Made by a program: the position numbers and the translations under genes. Of a stretch of DNA of 64,000 nucleotides, positions 52,597 through 60,425 are shown one piece after another. Below the pieces are notes generated by a model that did no database searches, had not been told where the DNA came from, and saw only the letters and a program-made list of their open reading frames with translations. The stretch is from GCA-002050365 sp038235165 (GTDB lineage Bacteria > Acidobacteriota > Blastocatellia > Pyrinomonadales > Pyrinomonadaceae). The stretch lies in contig JBBSUG010000001.1 of assembly GCA_038235165.1 (NCBI GenBank), positions 1-64,000 on the forward strand, written 5' to 3'. Numbering within the stretch: position 1 is the stretch's first letter; every line of letters begins with the position of its first letter.

Positions 52597-54175
52597 TCAG
52601 AGGGAAAATCGCGTTCTCGTCCTGATGCCGACCGGACGCGACGCCTTTTTGGTGTGCGCGACGCTAGAAAAAGTCGGCATCGAAGCCGAACCGTGTGCCG
52701 ATGCGCCCGAACTGATGGAGAAAATCAGCGCAGGTGCGGGTGCGATTCTGCTGGCGGAAGAAGCTTTGCCGAACGGAACTTTTGAACAACTTGCCGCCGC
52801 ATTTGAGGCGCAGCCGGTGTGGTCTGACCTGCCGGTCGTTCTGTTCGCCGGCAGCGCACAAAGTGCTGAAATGCTCGCCGCCACCGTCGGCACACCCTTT
52901 AACGCGACGATTGTCGAACGCCCGATTCGTATTCCGATGCTCGTCAGTGCAGTGCGCGGCGCACTTCGGGCGCGACAGAGACAATATTTGTCGCGCAATT
53001 TGCTCAACCAGCTTGAAGAATCCGACCGCCAAAAAGATTTATTTCTGGCGACGCTTTCGCACGAACTTCGCACACCGCTCAATTCGATTCTCGGCTGGAT
53101 TCAACTGCTGCGCGGGAAATCGAGCCAGAAGATTGACACGGCGCATGGGCTTGACGTGATCGAGCGCAACGCCAAAGCGCAGGCGGAAATCGTTTCCGAT
53201 ATTTTATTCGTGTCGCGAATTATCACCGGCAAATTGACACTCGAAATCAAGCCGATTGATTTGATTCCGGTCATCCGGCAAGCGGTCGAAGTGTTGCATC
53301 CTGCGGTCGAAGCGAAAGAAATTACGCTTGAGACTTTTTTTGATTCAAACATCAGGCAAATTAATGGCAATGGTGACCGGCTCAAACAGGTTTTCTGGAA
53401 TATTCTCTCAAACGCAGTCAAATTTACCCCGCCGAACGGGAAAATTGAAGTTCGGGCGACGGTCAACGGCACTGATGTCGAAATCGAAATCAGCGACAAC
53501 GGGCAAGGCATTGAGCCGGATTTTCTGCCGTATATTTTCGAGCGTTTTCGTCAGGCAGACAGTTCTTACACGCGCCAAGCCGGTGGACTCGGACTCGGTT
53601 TGGCAATTGTTCGTCATCTGGTCAAAATGCACGGCGGACAAGTCAACGTCAGCAGTGAAGGCTTAAATCGCGGCACTAGCTTCACCGTTGCGCTCCCGAT
53701 TTATAATTCGCCGGATGCGCCTTTAGAAGAGGCGACGGAAAGTTCTTTGGCAGACGATGGCGGTGAAAAATTCGCCGGAGTTCGTATTTTGCTGGTCGAG
53801 GATAATGATGATTCGCGGGAAATGCTCAAAGTTTTATTCGCGCAGTGCAATTACGAAACGACTGCCGTCGCCACTGCCGCCGAAGCGTTGGCGGCAATTG
53901 AAAAAAATAACCCGGATATTCTCATTAGCGACATCGGAATGCCGGACGAAAACGGCTACGATTTAATTCGCCGTGTCAGAGACCTCGCACCCGAAAAAGG
54001 CGGAAACATTCCCGCCATCGCGCTGACCGGCTACGCCAGCGTTGAAGACTGTGCGCGCGCCGTGCAAGCCGGTTTTCAGGAACATTTCTCAAAGCCGATT
54101 GAAATTGATGGTTTAATCGCCTTGATTGAAAAATTATTAAACCGCGTACCGCAAGTGTCGCGCCTGCGGTCGTGA
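52574..54175 (+). CDS. Hybrid histidine kinase with N- and C-terminal receiver domains
   Basis: The 533-residue cytosolic product contains an N-terminal receiver-like domain lacking the standard acidic pocket (about 12-130). HisKA follows, with SHELRTPLNSILGW (His at about 159). HATPase_c has NILSNAVKFTPPN, DNGQGIEPDFLPYIFERF and GGLGLGLAIV (about 230-375). A genuine C-terminal receiver lies at about 397-520 (LLVEDNDDSRE, ILISDIGMPDENGY with phospho-Asp, and a KPI Lys). KaiC-kinase pairs with overlapping genes are frequent in bacteria without KaiA/KaiB, and coupling is expected here. The last residues (VPQVSRLRS) come from a repeat element. Confidence 0.92.
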   Translation: MAKTTDYNQRENRVLVLMPTGRDAFLVCATLEKVGIEAEPCADAPELMEKISAGAGAILLAEEALPNGTFEQLAAAFEAQPVWSDLPVVLFAGSAQSAEMLAATVGTPFNATIVERPIRIPMLVSAVRGALRARQRQYLSRNLLNQLEESDRQKDLFLATLSHELRTPLNSILGWIQLLRGKSSQKIDTAHGLDVIERNAKAQAEIVSDILFVSRIITGKLTLEIKPIDLIPVIRQAVEVLHPAVEAKEITLETFFDSNIRQINGNGDRLKQVFWNILSNAVKFTPPNGKIEVRATVNGTDVEIEISDNGQGIEPDFLPYIFERFRQADSSYTRQAGGLGLGLAIVRHLVKMHGGQVNVSSEGLNRGTSFTVALPIYNSPDAPLEEATESSLADDGGEKFAGVRILLVEDNDDSREMLKVLFAQCNYETTAVATAAEALAAIEKNNPDILISDIGMPDENGYDLIRRVRDLAPEKGGNIPAIALTGYASVEDCARAVQAGFQEHFSKPIEIDGLIALIEKLLNRVPQVSRLRS

Positions 54176-54270
54176 ATGAGTCCTGCACTCACGTCTAAAA
54201 TATTTTCTTGAATTTTTCTGACTCGGAAGCAGGACGCATCCGAGACGGCAATCGGGACGACTGCCGTCCA
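54149..54270. repeat. REP-like palindromic cluster
   Basis: ACCGCAAGTGTCGCGCCTGCGGT (54148-54170, inverted ends ACCGCA/TGCGGT) is followed by GTGAATGAGTCCTGCACTCACG. After that come GAAGCAGGACGCATCCGAG and a GACGGCA...TGCCGTC hairpin near 54245-54268. It fills the space between the convergent kinase and DUF3828 genes and overlaps the last codons of the kinase. It may act as a transcription terminator. Confidence 0.6.
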
Positions 54271-54275
54271 AATGT

Positions 54276-55169
54276 TTATTTTGCCCGTTTGATCGGAAAT
54301 TCTTTGCCGTCGGCGCGGTAAAATATGCCGGTGTTGTAATTTTCATCGTCAAACGAAAAAACATTCGCTTTGCCGGTTTTTGGGTCGGACGCGAAAATAT
54401 ATTTGTCGTTGGCGCGGTCTTGAAAAAAGAAAATCTCTTTTCCCGTGCCTTTCGCCCATTTTACTTCAAACGCCATTTTAATCGGTTTGACGGTGCAAGT
54501 CGTCTCGCCGATTTGATATTTGCCTTCAAATTCGCCGGTTAACGCCGCATTTTCATTGTCATCGCCAGAATATGCCGCAGCATTGTCTTTGAAAATTTTA
54601 ATCAGCGTCAAATCATCGCCGTAATTTATATCGGTGATTTTCCAACTGCCGTTTTCCTGCACGAGCGCGAAGATAAATTTCTCTTTTTTGCCGAAGTTTT
54701 CAAACGTGACGGGAACGCTTGCCGCTTTGTCTCTGATGTCGGCTTTTCCGACGGCGAACTTTTTAATCTCGGTGTCCTGCGCGTTATAAAGCGGGTCGGC
54801 ACCGAGCGCACCGACTTCGCCGTCTGACGTTTTCGCGTCCGTCCAAATCAAATCGGCGAGATTTCTGGCGAAATACTTATCAATTAGGGTACGGCTTTTC
54901 GTCTGAAAAAACGGACTTTTCTCCGCGTCGTGCTGTTTATATAAATCGGCGACGAGCGCGTCCGGCGCGACTGTCGGCAGTTCAGTCTTCGTTTCGACGG
55001 TTGTCGCCGGGAAATTGTTCACGTTGGCGTTCAAGTTTGATTCGTCAGAAGGGGGATAAACAGTTAAATCAGACTTTGCCGGCGACGTGCAGCCGAGCGC
55101 GGTGATAACCAAAAATAGAGCAAACAAAAATTTATTTGCCAGTACATTTTTTATTTTATTGTTGTTCAT
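54276..55169 (-). CDS. DUF3828-type lipoprotein
   Basis: The 297-residue product has a lipoprotein signal (hydrophobic about 13-25, ITALGC lipobox with Cys27). A Thr/Asn/Pro-rich linker follows. A DUF3828-like domain lies at about 72-190 (VADLYKQHDAEKSPFFQTKSRTLIDKYF, VPVTFENFGKKEKFIFALVQENGSWKITDINYGDD). A second domain (about 205-295) resembles a small beta barrel with TTCTVKPIKMAFEV and ends in IFYRADGKEFPI. It is likely to be anchored to the inner or outer membrane facing the periplasm. Function unknown. Confidence 0.78.
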   Translation of the reverse strand: MNNNKIKNVLANKFLFALFLVITALGCTSPAKSDLTVYPPSDESNLNANVNNFPATTVETKTELPTVAPDALVADLYKQHDAEKSPFFQTKSRTLIDKYFARNLADLIWTDAKTSDGEVGALGADPLYNAQDTEIKKFAVGKADIRDKAASVPVTFENFGKKEKFIFALVQENGSWKITDINYGDDLTLIKIFKDNAAAYSGDDNENAALTGEFEGKYQIGETTCTVKPIKMAFEVKWAKGTGKEIFFFQDRANDKYIFASDPKTGKANVFSFDDENYNTGIFYRADGKEFPIKRAK

Positions 55170-55241
55170 TGATATATCGAAAGTCGGAATCGCATCTCAA
55201 ATTTCGTACAATAATAAGTCAAAGCAAAAAAATCCTCAACC

Positions 55242-55489
55242 GGAGCGCGGAAGTCTCGTCCGCCCAACAAGCGACAGCAAAGTTGGAGGCGTTTCTTGGT
55301 AATTACATCGAACTGCAATACTCGAATTGTGTTCAACTTGCGCCTGAAAGTGAAGAAGAATTCTTTCACGATCTAAACAAATGTCGAGTGTAAGCAAGAG
55401 AATGTTTTTTCACGTTGCAGTTCGTTTTAATCTTGAGAAAGGCTGCAACATTCGCTGCGCTGTGTTGGCGGACGAGACTTCCGCGCTCC
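55242..55489. repeat. 248-bp terminal-inverted-repeat element, second copy
   Basis: GGAGCGCGGAAGTCTCGTCC + GCC at 55242-55264 is matched by the reverse complement ending at 55489 (about 23 bp perfect). It then has weaker similarity through AACA/AGCG-rich blocks to about 45 bp. The outer sequences match the ends of the 10968-11198 element except for a few bases, while the centres differ. There is no transposase. It accounts for nearly all of the 321-bp gap 55170-55490 and ends one base before the mug stop codon. Confidence 0.8.
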
Positions 55490-55490
55490 C

Positions 55491-56030
55491 TCATTTCGGG
55501 ATTTGGCTAAAGAGTTTTGCCAAATCGTTTAATTGGTAATGCGCGTTGAGTCCGCTCGGATTCGGCAGTACCCACACTTCCGTATCGGCGAGTTTTTCGG
55601 GTTGTAAACCGAGTTTTGCCTTCTGATTTTGAAACGCGGCGCGATATGCCGTGATGCCGAGAACGGCGAGGGTTTGGGGGTTATACTTTTTAATTTTTTT
55701 GACGAGCAGGTTGCCGCCGTTGATAAATTCTTCGGTTGTCAGTTGGTCGGCGCGGGCAGTCGTCCGTTTGCAGAAGGACGTGATGCCGTAACCGTTTTCA
55801 AGCAGTTCGTGTTCTTCGGACGGGTGCAGAACGCGGTTTGTAAATCCGGCGAGGTGCAGTGCTTTCCAGAAGCGATTGCCCGGTTTGGCGAAATGCAGTC
55901 CGGTTGCGCCCGACCAAATTCCGGGATTGATGCCGCAAAACAGAACTTTCAAATTATAGTCAATCAAATCTTCGGTCGTGCGGTTGAGCGCGTCGCGCAA
56001 ATCTTCTTTCGAGGGTTTGAAATTTTTCAT
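55491..56030 (-). CDS. mug: G/U mismatch-specific DNA glycosylase Mug
   Basis: Removes uracil and related bases opposite guanine in double-stranded DNA. The 179-residue sequence has LFCGINPGIWSGATGLHFAKPGNRFWKALHLAGFT (about 30-64), where GINPG carries the catalytic Asn. GYGITSFCKRTTARADQLT and LPNPSGLNAHY (about 152-162, the DNA-wedging segment) follow. The length fits Mug/TDG. Its stop codon abuts the inverted-repeat element; the start is supported by the motif position. Confidence 0.9.
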   Translation of the reverse strand: MKNFKPSKEDLRDALNRTTEDLIDYNLKVLFCGINPGIWSGATGLHFAKPGNRFWKALHLAGFTNRVLHPSEEHELLENGYGITSFCKRTTARADQLTTEEFINGGNLLVKKIKKYNPQTLAVLGITAYRAAFQNQKAKLGLQPEKLADTEVWVLPNPSGLNAHYQLNDLAKLFSQIPK

Positions 56031-56194
56031 AAGTTAAATTTTGATTCGTCCGGGCGGTAAATGTATTCAAGACTGATGCAATTCATCAATTCGAGGAATT
56101 TGTTTGCAGTATCGGAGAGCGAGAAAAAATGCACGGGAGTTCAAAAGCAATAACGGCGGAAATAAAGCTGAAAGGCGGGCAGCTAATTAATGGC

Positions 56195-56220
56195 GGGCAA
56201 ATTGTTCAAAATTTGCCCGT
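56195..56220. terminator. Hairpin downstream of the membrane-protein gene
   Basis: CGGGCAAATT (56195-56204) and AATTTGCCCG (56211-56220) form a perfect 10-bp stem with a 6-base loop, about 17 bases past the stop of the 56237 gene on the minus strand. A long T run is missing, so terminator strength is uncertain. Confidence 0.5.
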
Positions 56221-56236
56221 TGACATTCTTGTTTGA

Positions 56237-56911
56237 TTACAGACCGAGAATAAATCCGCAGATGATAAAGGTGATCCCGAAAGCCATTGGCAAAAATAGT
56301 TTGCGGTCAATTACTTCGCCTTTTTTGAGCAGCCGATGAAGCAGGGCGAATGCCGGTAAAGCAACGCTGCCGACCATTGCACCGAGAATTGCGCCGAAAA
56401 ATGCGCCGACGATCAGGATAATAATCCCGCTCGCGCCGCCCGTGATAATTCCCCACAAAACGCCGATGAAAGGCAGTATTAGAAGCATTATTCCCCACGA
56501 GTAGTTTTCAACTTCGCGCACCATTTTTCCGACCAATTTGCCGGAAAAAAATCCGACCACCGCCGAAAGTATGTTGACGATGGCGATAACGCCGAGAATC
56601 CAAATATCTTCACTGCGTAAACCGCTTGAATCAATCAGAAACCGTCCGAAAATCGCCGCCGGTGAAAATGCTCCGAGAATAAGCCCGAAATATGAAAAAG
56701 CCTGCACCGTCGAGAGCGGGTTTTTCATCATCGCGGCTTCGGTTTTTTCGCGGTCCGAATGATACAAAGATTTTTCGCGAACGGTTTCGGCATTAATTGC
56801 GAGAAGTTTGTCTAATCTTTGCTGCGCGAGTTTGTCGCCGCCGTCATACGCGGCAAACGAGTTGAAATCGGACCGAAAATTGGCAGCGGTTTGTGTCTTT
56901 CTGGCTTCCAT
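56237..56911 (-). CDS. Polytopic membrane protein of unknown function
   Basis: The 224-residue product has a charged cytosolic start of about 65 residues. Four or five hydrophobic helices follow (about 70-90, 102-122, 135-155, 160-185, 200-222), with Gly-rich segments in the central ones (GIITGGASGIIILIVGAFFGAILGAMVG). No family is recognised. GGAG stands 9 bases before the ATG at 56911, although this lies about 100 bases inside the preceding gene. It is probably translated with it as a two-gene unit. Confidence 0.7.
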   Translation of the reverse strand: MEARKTQTAANFRSDFNSFAAYDGGDKLAQQRLDKLLAINAETVREKSLYHSDREKTEAAMMKNPLSTVQAFSYFGLILGAFSPAAIFGRFLIDSSGLRSEDIWILGVIAIVNILSAVVGFFSGKLVGKMVREVENYSWGIMLLILPFIGVLWGIITGGASGIIILIVGAFFGAILGAMVGSVALPAFALLHRLLKKGEVIDRKLFLPMAFGITFIICGFILGL

Positions 56912-57561
56912 AAATCTTTCTCCAAGTTGGTGACGGCAAATTGATGAGCGGTTTGCGAATCTTTTGCAATGATCGTTTCGAGTGCTTCAAGCGACTTTGA
57001 ATCATTCAACGCGGCGACAAATGCAACAGCCAACTTGCCGAGTTCCGAGTGTTTTGAACCGGACGACATTTTGCCGATCAAGCTCAAAAAATCCTGTCGT
57101 GCCAAAGTATGATGAAAAGAAAGTCGCTTTCGGTTGCGTCGTTCGTAACACCGTGCGGCTAAATCCGCGTCGGAATGGTCCGAAATTTGAAAGAATTCTT
57201 TGTTCGGTTTTATCTCCGCTGCGTTTTTGTCAGTATTTACCAATGTTAATCCAACGTATCGGTCAAAAATCTCGCGCAGTTCATAAATCGAAATTTGCAA
57301 ATCCGTTTCGAGTAAGATCGCTTCGATTTGTTTTTGAATGGAAAAGAGACTCTTCTCTTTCACTTCCGAATAATATGATCGGTCGGTACCGATTTTCTTC
57401 AAAAGCAGACGAACGGCAAAAGGCAGCCACATAAAAAAAATAAATGTCGTTTTAAGCCAAAACAAAAATGTGTTTTGGCGGCGCGGGTTGTACAAAAAGT
57501 AGTAAACACCGAACGGGGAACCGCACGCTAAATAAATTATTAAGAGATCCGTCAGATTCAT
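56812..57561 (-). CDS. Membrane-associated protein of unknown function
   Basis: From ATG 57561 the 249-residue product has two hydrophobic segments near the start (about 3-22 and 33-52). A mixed cytosolic region follows with a helical middle part (EKSLFSIQKQIEAILLETDLQISIYELREIFDRYVGL). The last 35 residues are basic and unlike the rest, and their DNA overlaps the start of the next gene by 100 bases in another frame. I recognise no family. The N-terminal residues from TTG 57579 are less likely to be used. Confidence 0.55.
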   Translation of the reverse strand: MNLTDLLIIYLACGSPFGVYYFLYNPRRQNTFLFWLKTTFIFFMWLPFAVRLLLKKIGTDRSYYSEVKEKSLFSIQKQIEAILLETDLQISIYELREIFDRYVGLTLVNTDKNAAEIKPNKEFFQISDHSDADLAARCYERRNRKRLSFHHTLARQDFLSLIGKMSSGSKHSELGKLAVAFVAALNDSKSLEALETIIAKDSQTAHQFAVTNLEKDLWKPERHKPLPIFGPISTRLPRMTAATNSRSKD

Positions 57562-57579
57562 CTTAAATATAAATGGCAA

Positions 57580-57898
57580 CGATTATGCCATTCGTAAATT
57601 GAAAACATTTCGATTAACAATGTCGCCGCAACTTGCCGGGAATATTGAATAAAAATAAAATTGTGGAACAAATCGGGCAGTTCGGGCGTTATTATAAATT
57701 AGCAAAGCGCAAAAATATTATTTTCACTTCGCAGATTGCCAAAGAAAAAATAAATCGTGCGCGTAACTGCAAAAAATAAAAATTTCAAACGTCTTAAAAG
57801 TGGCACTGAAATTGCAACGGTGAAAATTGCCGGGAATAAATATCAATTCATTTTACATATTTTACATACATAGTATCGGATTCATACAGAGAGGAATA
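57580..57898. other. 319-bp intergenic region
   Basis: AT-rich spacer between the divergent 57561 gene and the small gene at 57899. I see no gene; GAGAGG at about 57889 is the ribosome site of the latter. No repeat or clear promoter pair can be pointed out. Confidence 0.5.
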
Positions 57899-58117
57899 AT
57901 GACAGCAAAAGCGAAAATAAAAGTAATCAAGAAGAGCGAGATAAAAATTGCGGAAAAGCCCGCAGTAGTTGAGAAAGCAACAAAGCAGCAAGCCGCCCGC
58001 GAAATGGTTTCGACCGTTTCAAATTGGGTCAGCGACTTTCAGCAGCGTCGCCGTACGGAGACGAAACAGGCGATTGAAAAGTTTTTTTCAAACAAACCGC
58101 AAGCCAGCGGCGTGTAG
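57899..58117 (+). CDS. Small basic helical protein
   Basis: The 72-residue product is Lys/Ala/Glu-rich in the first half (KAKIKVIKKSEIKIAEKPAVVEKATKQQAAREM) and has a Trp/Arg-rich helix after it (VSNWVSDFQQRRRTETKQAIEKFFS). It has no domain I know; the composition suggests nucleic-acid or protein binding. GAGAGG lies 6-8 bases before ATG 57899. A strong terminator follows at 58187, which supports an independently transcribed small gene. Confidence 0.7.
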   Translation: MTAKAKIKVIKKSEIKIAEKPAVVEKATKQQAAREMVSTVSNWVSDFQQRRRTETKQAIEKFFSNKPQASGV

Positions 58118-58186
58118 TTTTTCGATACGGAGTATTCCGAATCGTGAAAATTCCTGACACTGAAACCGTGCATCGCGCAGAATCCT

Positions 58187-58217
58187 AAAAGGACAGTCAT
58201 CCCGGCTGTCCTTTTTT
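58187..58217 (+). terminator. Rho-independent terminator
   Basis: AAAAGGACAG (58187-58196) pairs with CTGTCCTTTT (58206-58215), and the T run continues to TTTTTT. It follows the small gene at 57899. Confidence 0.9.
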
Positions 58218-58320
58218 GCGTCCGGCACATCCAATTCCTTCAAAAAATCGAATCTGTAGTTATAGAATTGCCCGACAACTTTAGTAAGATAGTATGGCAG
58301 TTTTTGGTGAAATTAAATTT

Positions 58321-59082
58321 ATGCGGGAAAAAGTAATTATTATCACGGGAGCAAGTAGCGGAATCGGGCGGGCGGCGGCTTTGCTTTTTGCTGAAAAAGG
58401 CGGACGAGTCATCGCCGTCGGGCGTAACCAAATAGAACTCGATGCGCTGCGCGACGAAGCAGTTGGAAAGGACGGAATTATCGAAGTTTATCTCGCTGAC
58501 GTTTGCGATGATAATCAAATTGAAAGGTTTTTCAACTTTGTCAGTGAAAAAATCAATCAAATTGACGTTTTAATCAACGCGGCGGGTATTATCGCCAACG
58601 GAACGGTTGAAAATACGTCGCTTGACGATTGGGACAAAATGATTAACGTCAATCTCCGCAGCGTATTTAATCTAATGCAAAAAAGTGTTCCTTACCTTGA
58701 AAGGACAAAGGGAAACGTCGTTAATGTTTCCAGCGTCGCCGGAACCCGTGCTTTTCCGAATGTTTTGTCATACTGCGTTTCAAAAGCCGGAGTTGACCAA
58801 TTAACCCGTTGCGCGGCTCTCGAACTCGCGCCGAAAGGTGTCCGCGTCAACGCCGTCAATCCGGGCGTGGTTGTGACAAATTTGCACAAGCGGGGCGGAA
58901 TGGAAGAAAAACAATACGAAAATTTTCTCGAACATTCAAAAACGTCACATCCGATTGGGCGGGTCGGCGAACCTGAAGAAGTTGCTGAATTGATTTACTA
59001 TCTGGCTTCGGAGAAAGCCGGCTGGATAACCGGCGCAACTTACGAAATTGACGGTGGTCGCGCTCAAACTTGTGCGCGATAG
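58321..59082 (+). CDS. Short-chain dehydrogenase/reductase
   Basis: The 253-residue classical SDR, NAD(P)-dependent, has TGASSGIG (about 9-16), an NAAG motif (about 92-95) and a catalytic Ser in VSSVAG. YCVSK supplies the Tyr and Lys (about 158-162), and NPGVV follows. The C-terminal SEKAGWITGATYEIDGG is typical. No specific substrate follows from the sequence. ATG 58321 is preferred to ATG 58294, since the fold begins six residues after it and GGTGA lies nine bases upstream. Confidence 0.9.
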   Translation: MREKVIIITGASSGIGRAAALLFAEKGGRVIAVGRNQIELDALRDEAVGKDGIIEVYLADVCDDNQIERFFNFVSEKINQIDVLINAAGIIANGTVENTSLDDWDKMINVNLRSVFNLMQKSVPYLERTKGNVVNVSSVAGTRAFPNVLSYCVSKAGVDQLTRCAALELAPKGVRVNAVNPGVVVTNLHKRGGMEEKQYENFLEHSKTSHPIGRVGEPEEVAELIYYLASEKAGWITGATYEIDGGRAQTCAR

Positions 59083-59117
59083 CGAAGCGCAATTTTCGTA
59101 GGATCACAGGCGGTTTG

Positions 59118-59894
59118 ATGAAAGTTCAATTACTTCCAAGCACTTTCGATGAAAAAGGCTGCGCGACACTGCGGCAGCATTTGTCGTGTTTTATTATTGA
59201 CGATTGCGTGGCGATTGACGCGGGCAGTTTGGCGATGGCGGCTTCTTCCACACAAAGAGAATTGGTTCGTAATGTTGTTCTGACGCACGCCCATCTCGAT
59301 CATATCGCCGGTCTGCCGCTTTTCATTGACGATTTATTTGCAAGTTTGAAAGTTCCGATTCGCATTTTTGCGACTGCCGAAGTGATCGAAATACTTGAAA
59401 GAGATATTTTTAATTGGGAAATATATCCGAAGTTTTCCGAGTTGACGAATGAGAGCGGCGCGGTTTTAACCTATCATCCGTTTGAAATCGGAAAAAGTTT
59501 CGCGGTCAATCATCTGCAAATAAAATCCGCAAGGGTTAATCACCGGGTTCCGACGGTGGGTTTTGTTATTTCGGACGATAAAAAGACGGTTGCGATGACC
59601 GGCGACACTTCGGAAATGGATGAATTTTGGGAGGTCGTCAACGCTGAAGCAAAACTTGACGCGCTTCTGATTGAGTGCGCTTTTCCGGACGAATTGGAAG
59701 AACTCGCACAGACTTCGCACCACCTCACGCCGAAAAGATTGTTAAAGGAATTAAAAAAACTAGATTGCCAAAACTGCCCGGTTTATGTGATAAATATTAA
59801 GCCGATGTATTTTGAAGAGATCGTACGGCAAATTGAGAATTTGAAAATCGAGAACGTGAAAATTCTGGAAGTTGGAAAAAGCTACGAATTTTAA
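59118..59894 (+). CDS. MBL-fold hydrolase, class II cyclic-nucleotide phosphodiesterase-like
   Basis: The 258-residue metallo-beta-lactamase-fold protein has THAHLDHIAGLPLFIDD (HxHLDH, about 57-73), which matches the class II cAMP phosphodiesterase signature (PDE1/CpdP). It also has FVISDDKKTVAMTGDTSEMDEFW (metal-binding Asp near 160) and the downstream TSHHLTPKRL His residues. A role in hydrolysing cAMP or a related compound is likely. The start at 59118 (MKVQLLPSTF) is chosen for the fold; in-frame codons from 59070 overlap the end of the SDR gene. Confidence 0.82.
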   Translation: MKVQLLPSTFDEKGCATLRQHLSCFIIDDCVAIDAGSLAMAASSTQRELVRNVVLTHAHLDHIAGLPLFIDDLFASLKVPIRIFATAEVIEILERDIFNWEIYPKFSELTNESGAVLTYHPFEIGKSFAVNHLQIKSARVNHRVPTVGFVISDDKKTVAMTGDTSEMDEFWEVVNAEAKLDALLIECAFPDELEELAQTSHHLTPKRLLKELKKLDCQNCPVYVINIKPMYFEEIVRQIENLKIENVKILEVGKSYEF

Positions 59895-60142
59895 TCTCCC
59901 GAAGCAAATTTAAGTGTTCATTCGAGCAAAAATGACGGGTGCAAATTCGCTTTCCCGATGTCCGCCGGAAGAATTGTAAAATATTACGCACCCGCTGACT
60001 GAAACCTTTTGAATACGAAAATTTCGTTTTCTACGAGTTTTACCCGGCATAACTTCGGCGCGAAACATCACCGCTGATCTCCGGTCGCGCTAAAACGCGG
60101 CGAAATCTGATTTTGGCATAAATTTTTTTGAGAAAACTCGTT
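59895..60142. other. Intergenic region with a large imperfect hairpin
   Basis: The gap between the MBL gene and the small minus-strand gene. CGGGTGC (59936-59942) and GCACCCG (59988-59994) form a 7-bp stem. On the minus strand it is followed by ATTTTT, so it might terminate the small gene at 60143. The rest shows no gene. Confidence 0.35.
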
Positions 60143-60307
60143 TTAAGTTTCCACGTCTTCTTTTTTCTTGTGTTTCACTTTGCGCCGCGACGGATACATT
60201 TTCTCGTCGGTTTTGTCATCCCCAAACTTTTGACCGGGCGGCGCGGTCGGTTTGCGAATTGAATCAAAAATCGGACGCGGTGTTTTTTTCTTTTTCCGAG
60301 AGTCCAT
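60143..60307 (-). CDS. Small basic protein (54 aa)
   Basis: ATG at 60305-60307 (minus) to TAA at 60143-60145 encodes 54 residues: a Lys/Arg-rich start (MDSRKKKKTPRP), then IFDSIRKPTAPPGQKFGDDK, then a basic tail (YPSRRKVKHKKKEDVET). The IFDSIRKP-x-APP motif recalls small conserved basic proteins I have seen in other bacteria, without a known role. No ribosome site is evident. The coherent composition argues for a real gene. Confidence 0.55.
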   Translation of the reverse strand: MDSRKKKKTPRPIFDSIRKPTAPPGQKFGDDKTDEKMYPSRRKVKHKKKEDVET

Positions 60308-60425
60308 AATTCAAAAAAGTATATCAAAAAGCGTAAATTGTCATTTCAAAAATGCAATAAAAGTGACACTATTGCGTAAATTTCAGACGTTTATTAACAA
60401 TTTTGTTTTTTTTTGGTAAACTCGA

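Noticed and set aside
55136..55393. 85-codon plus-strand frame across the 55242 element
   Set aside because: It runs from antisense to the DUF3828 signal peptide into the terminal inverted repeat; no ribosome site and no resemblance to the centre of the other element.
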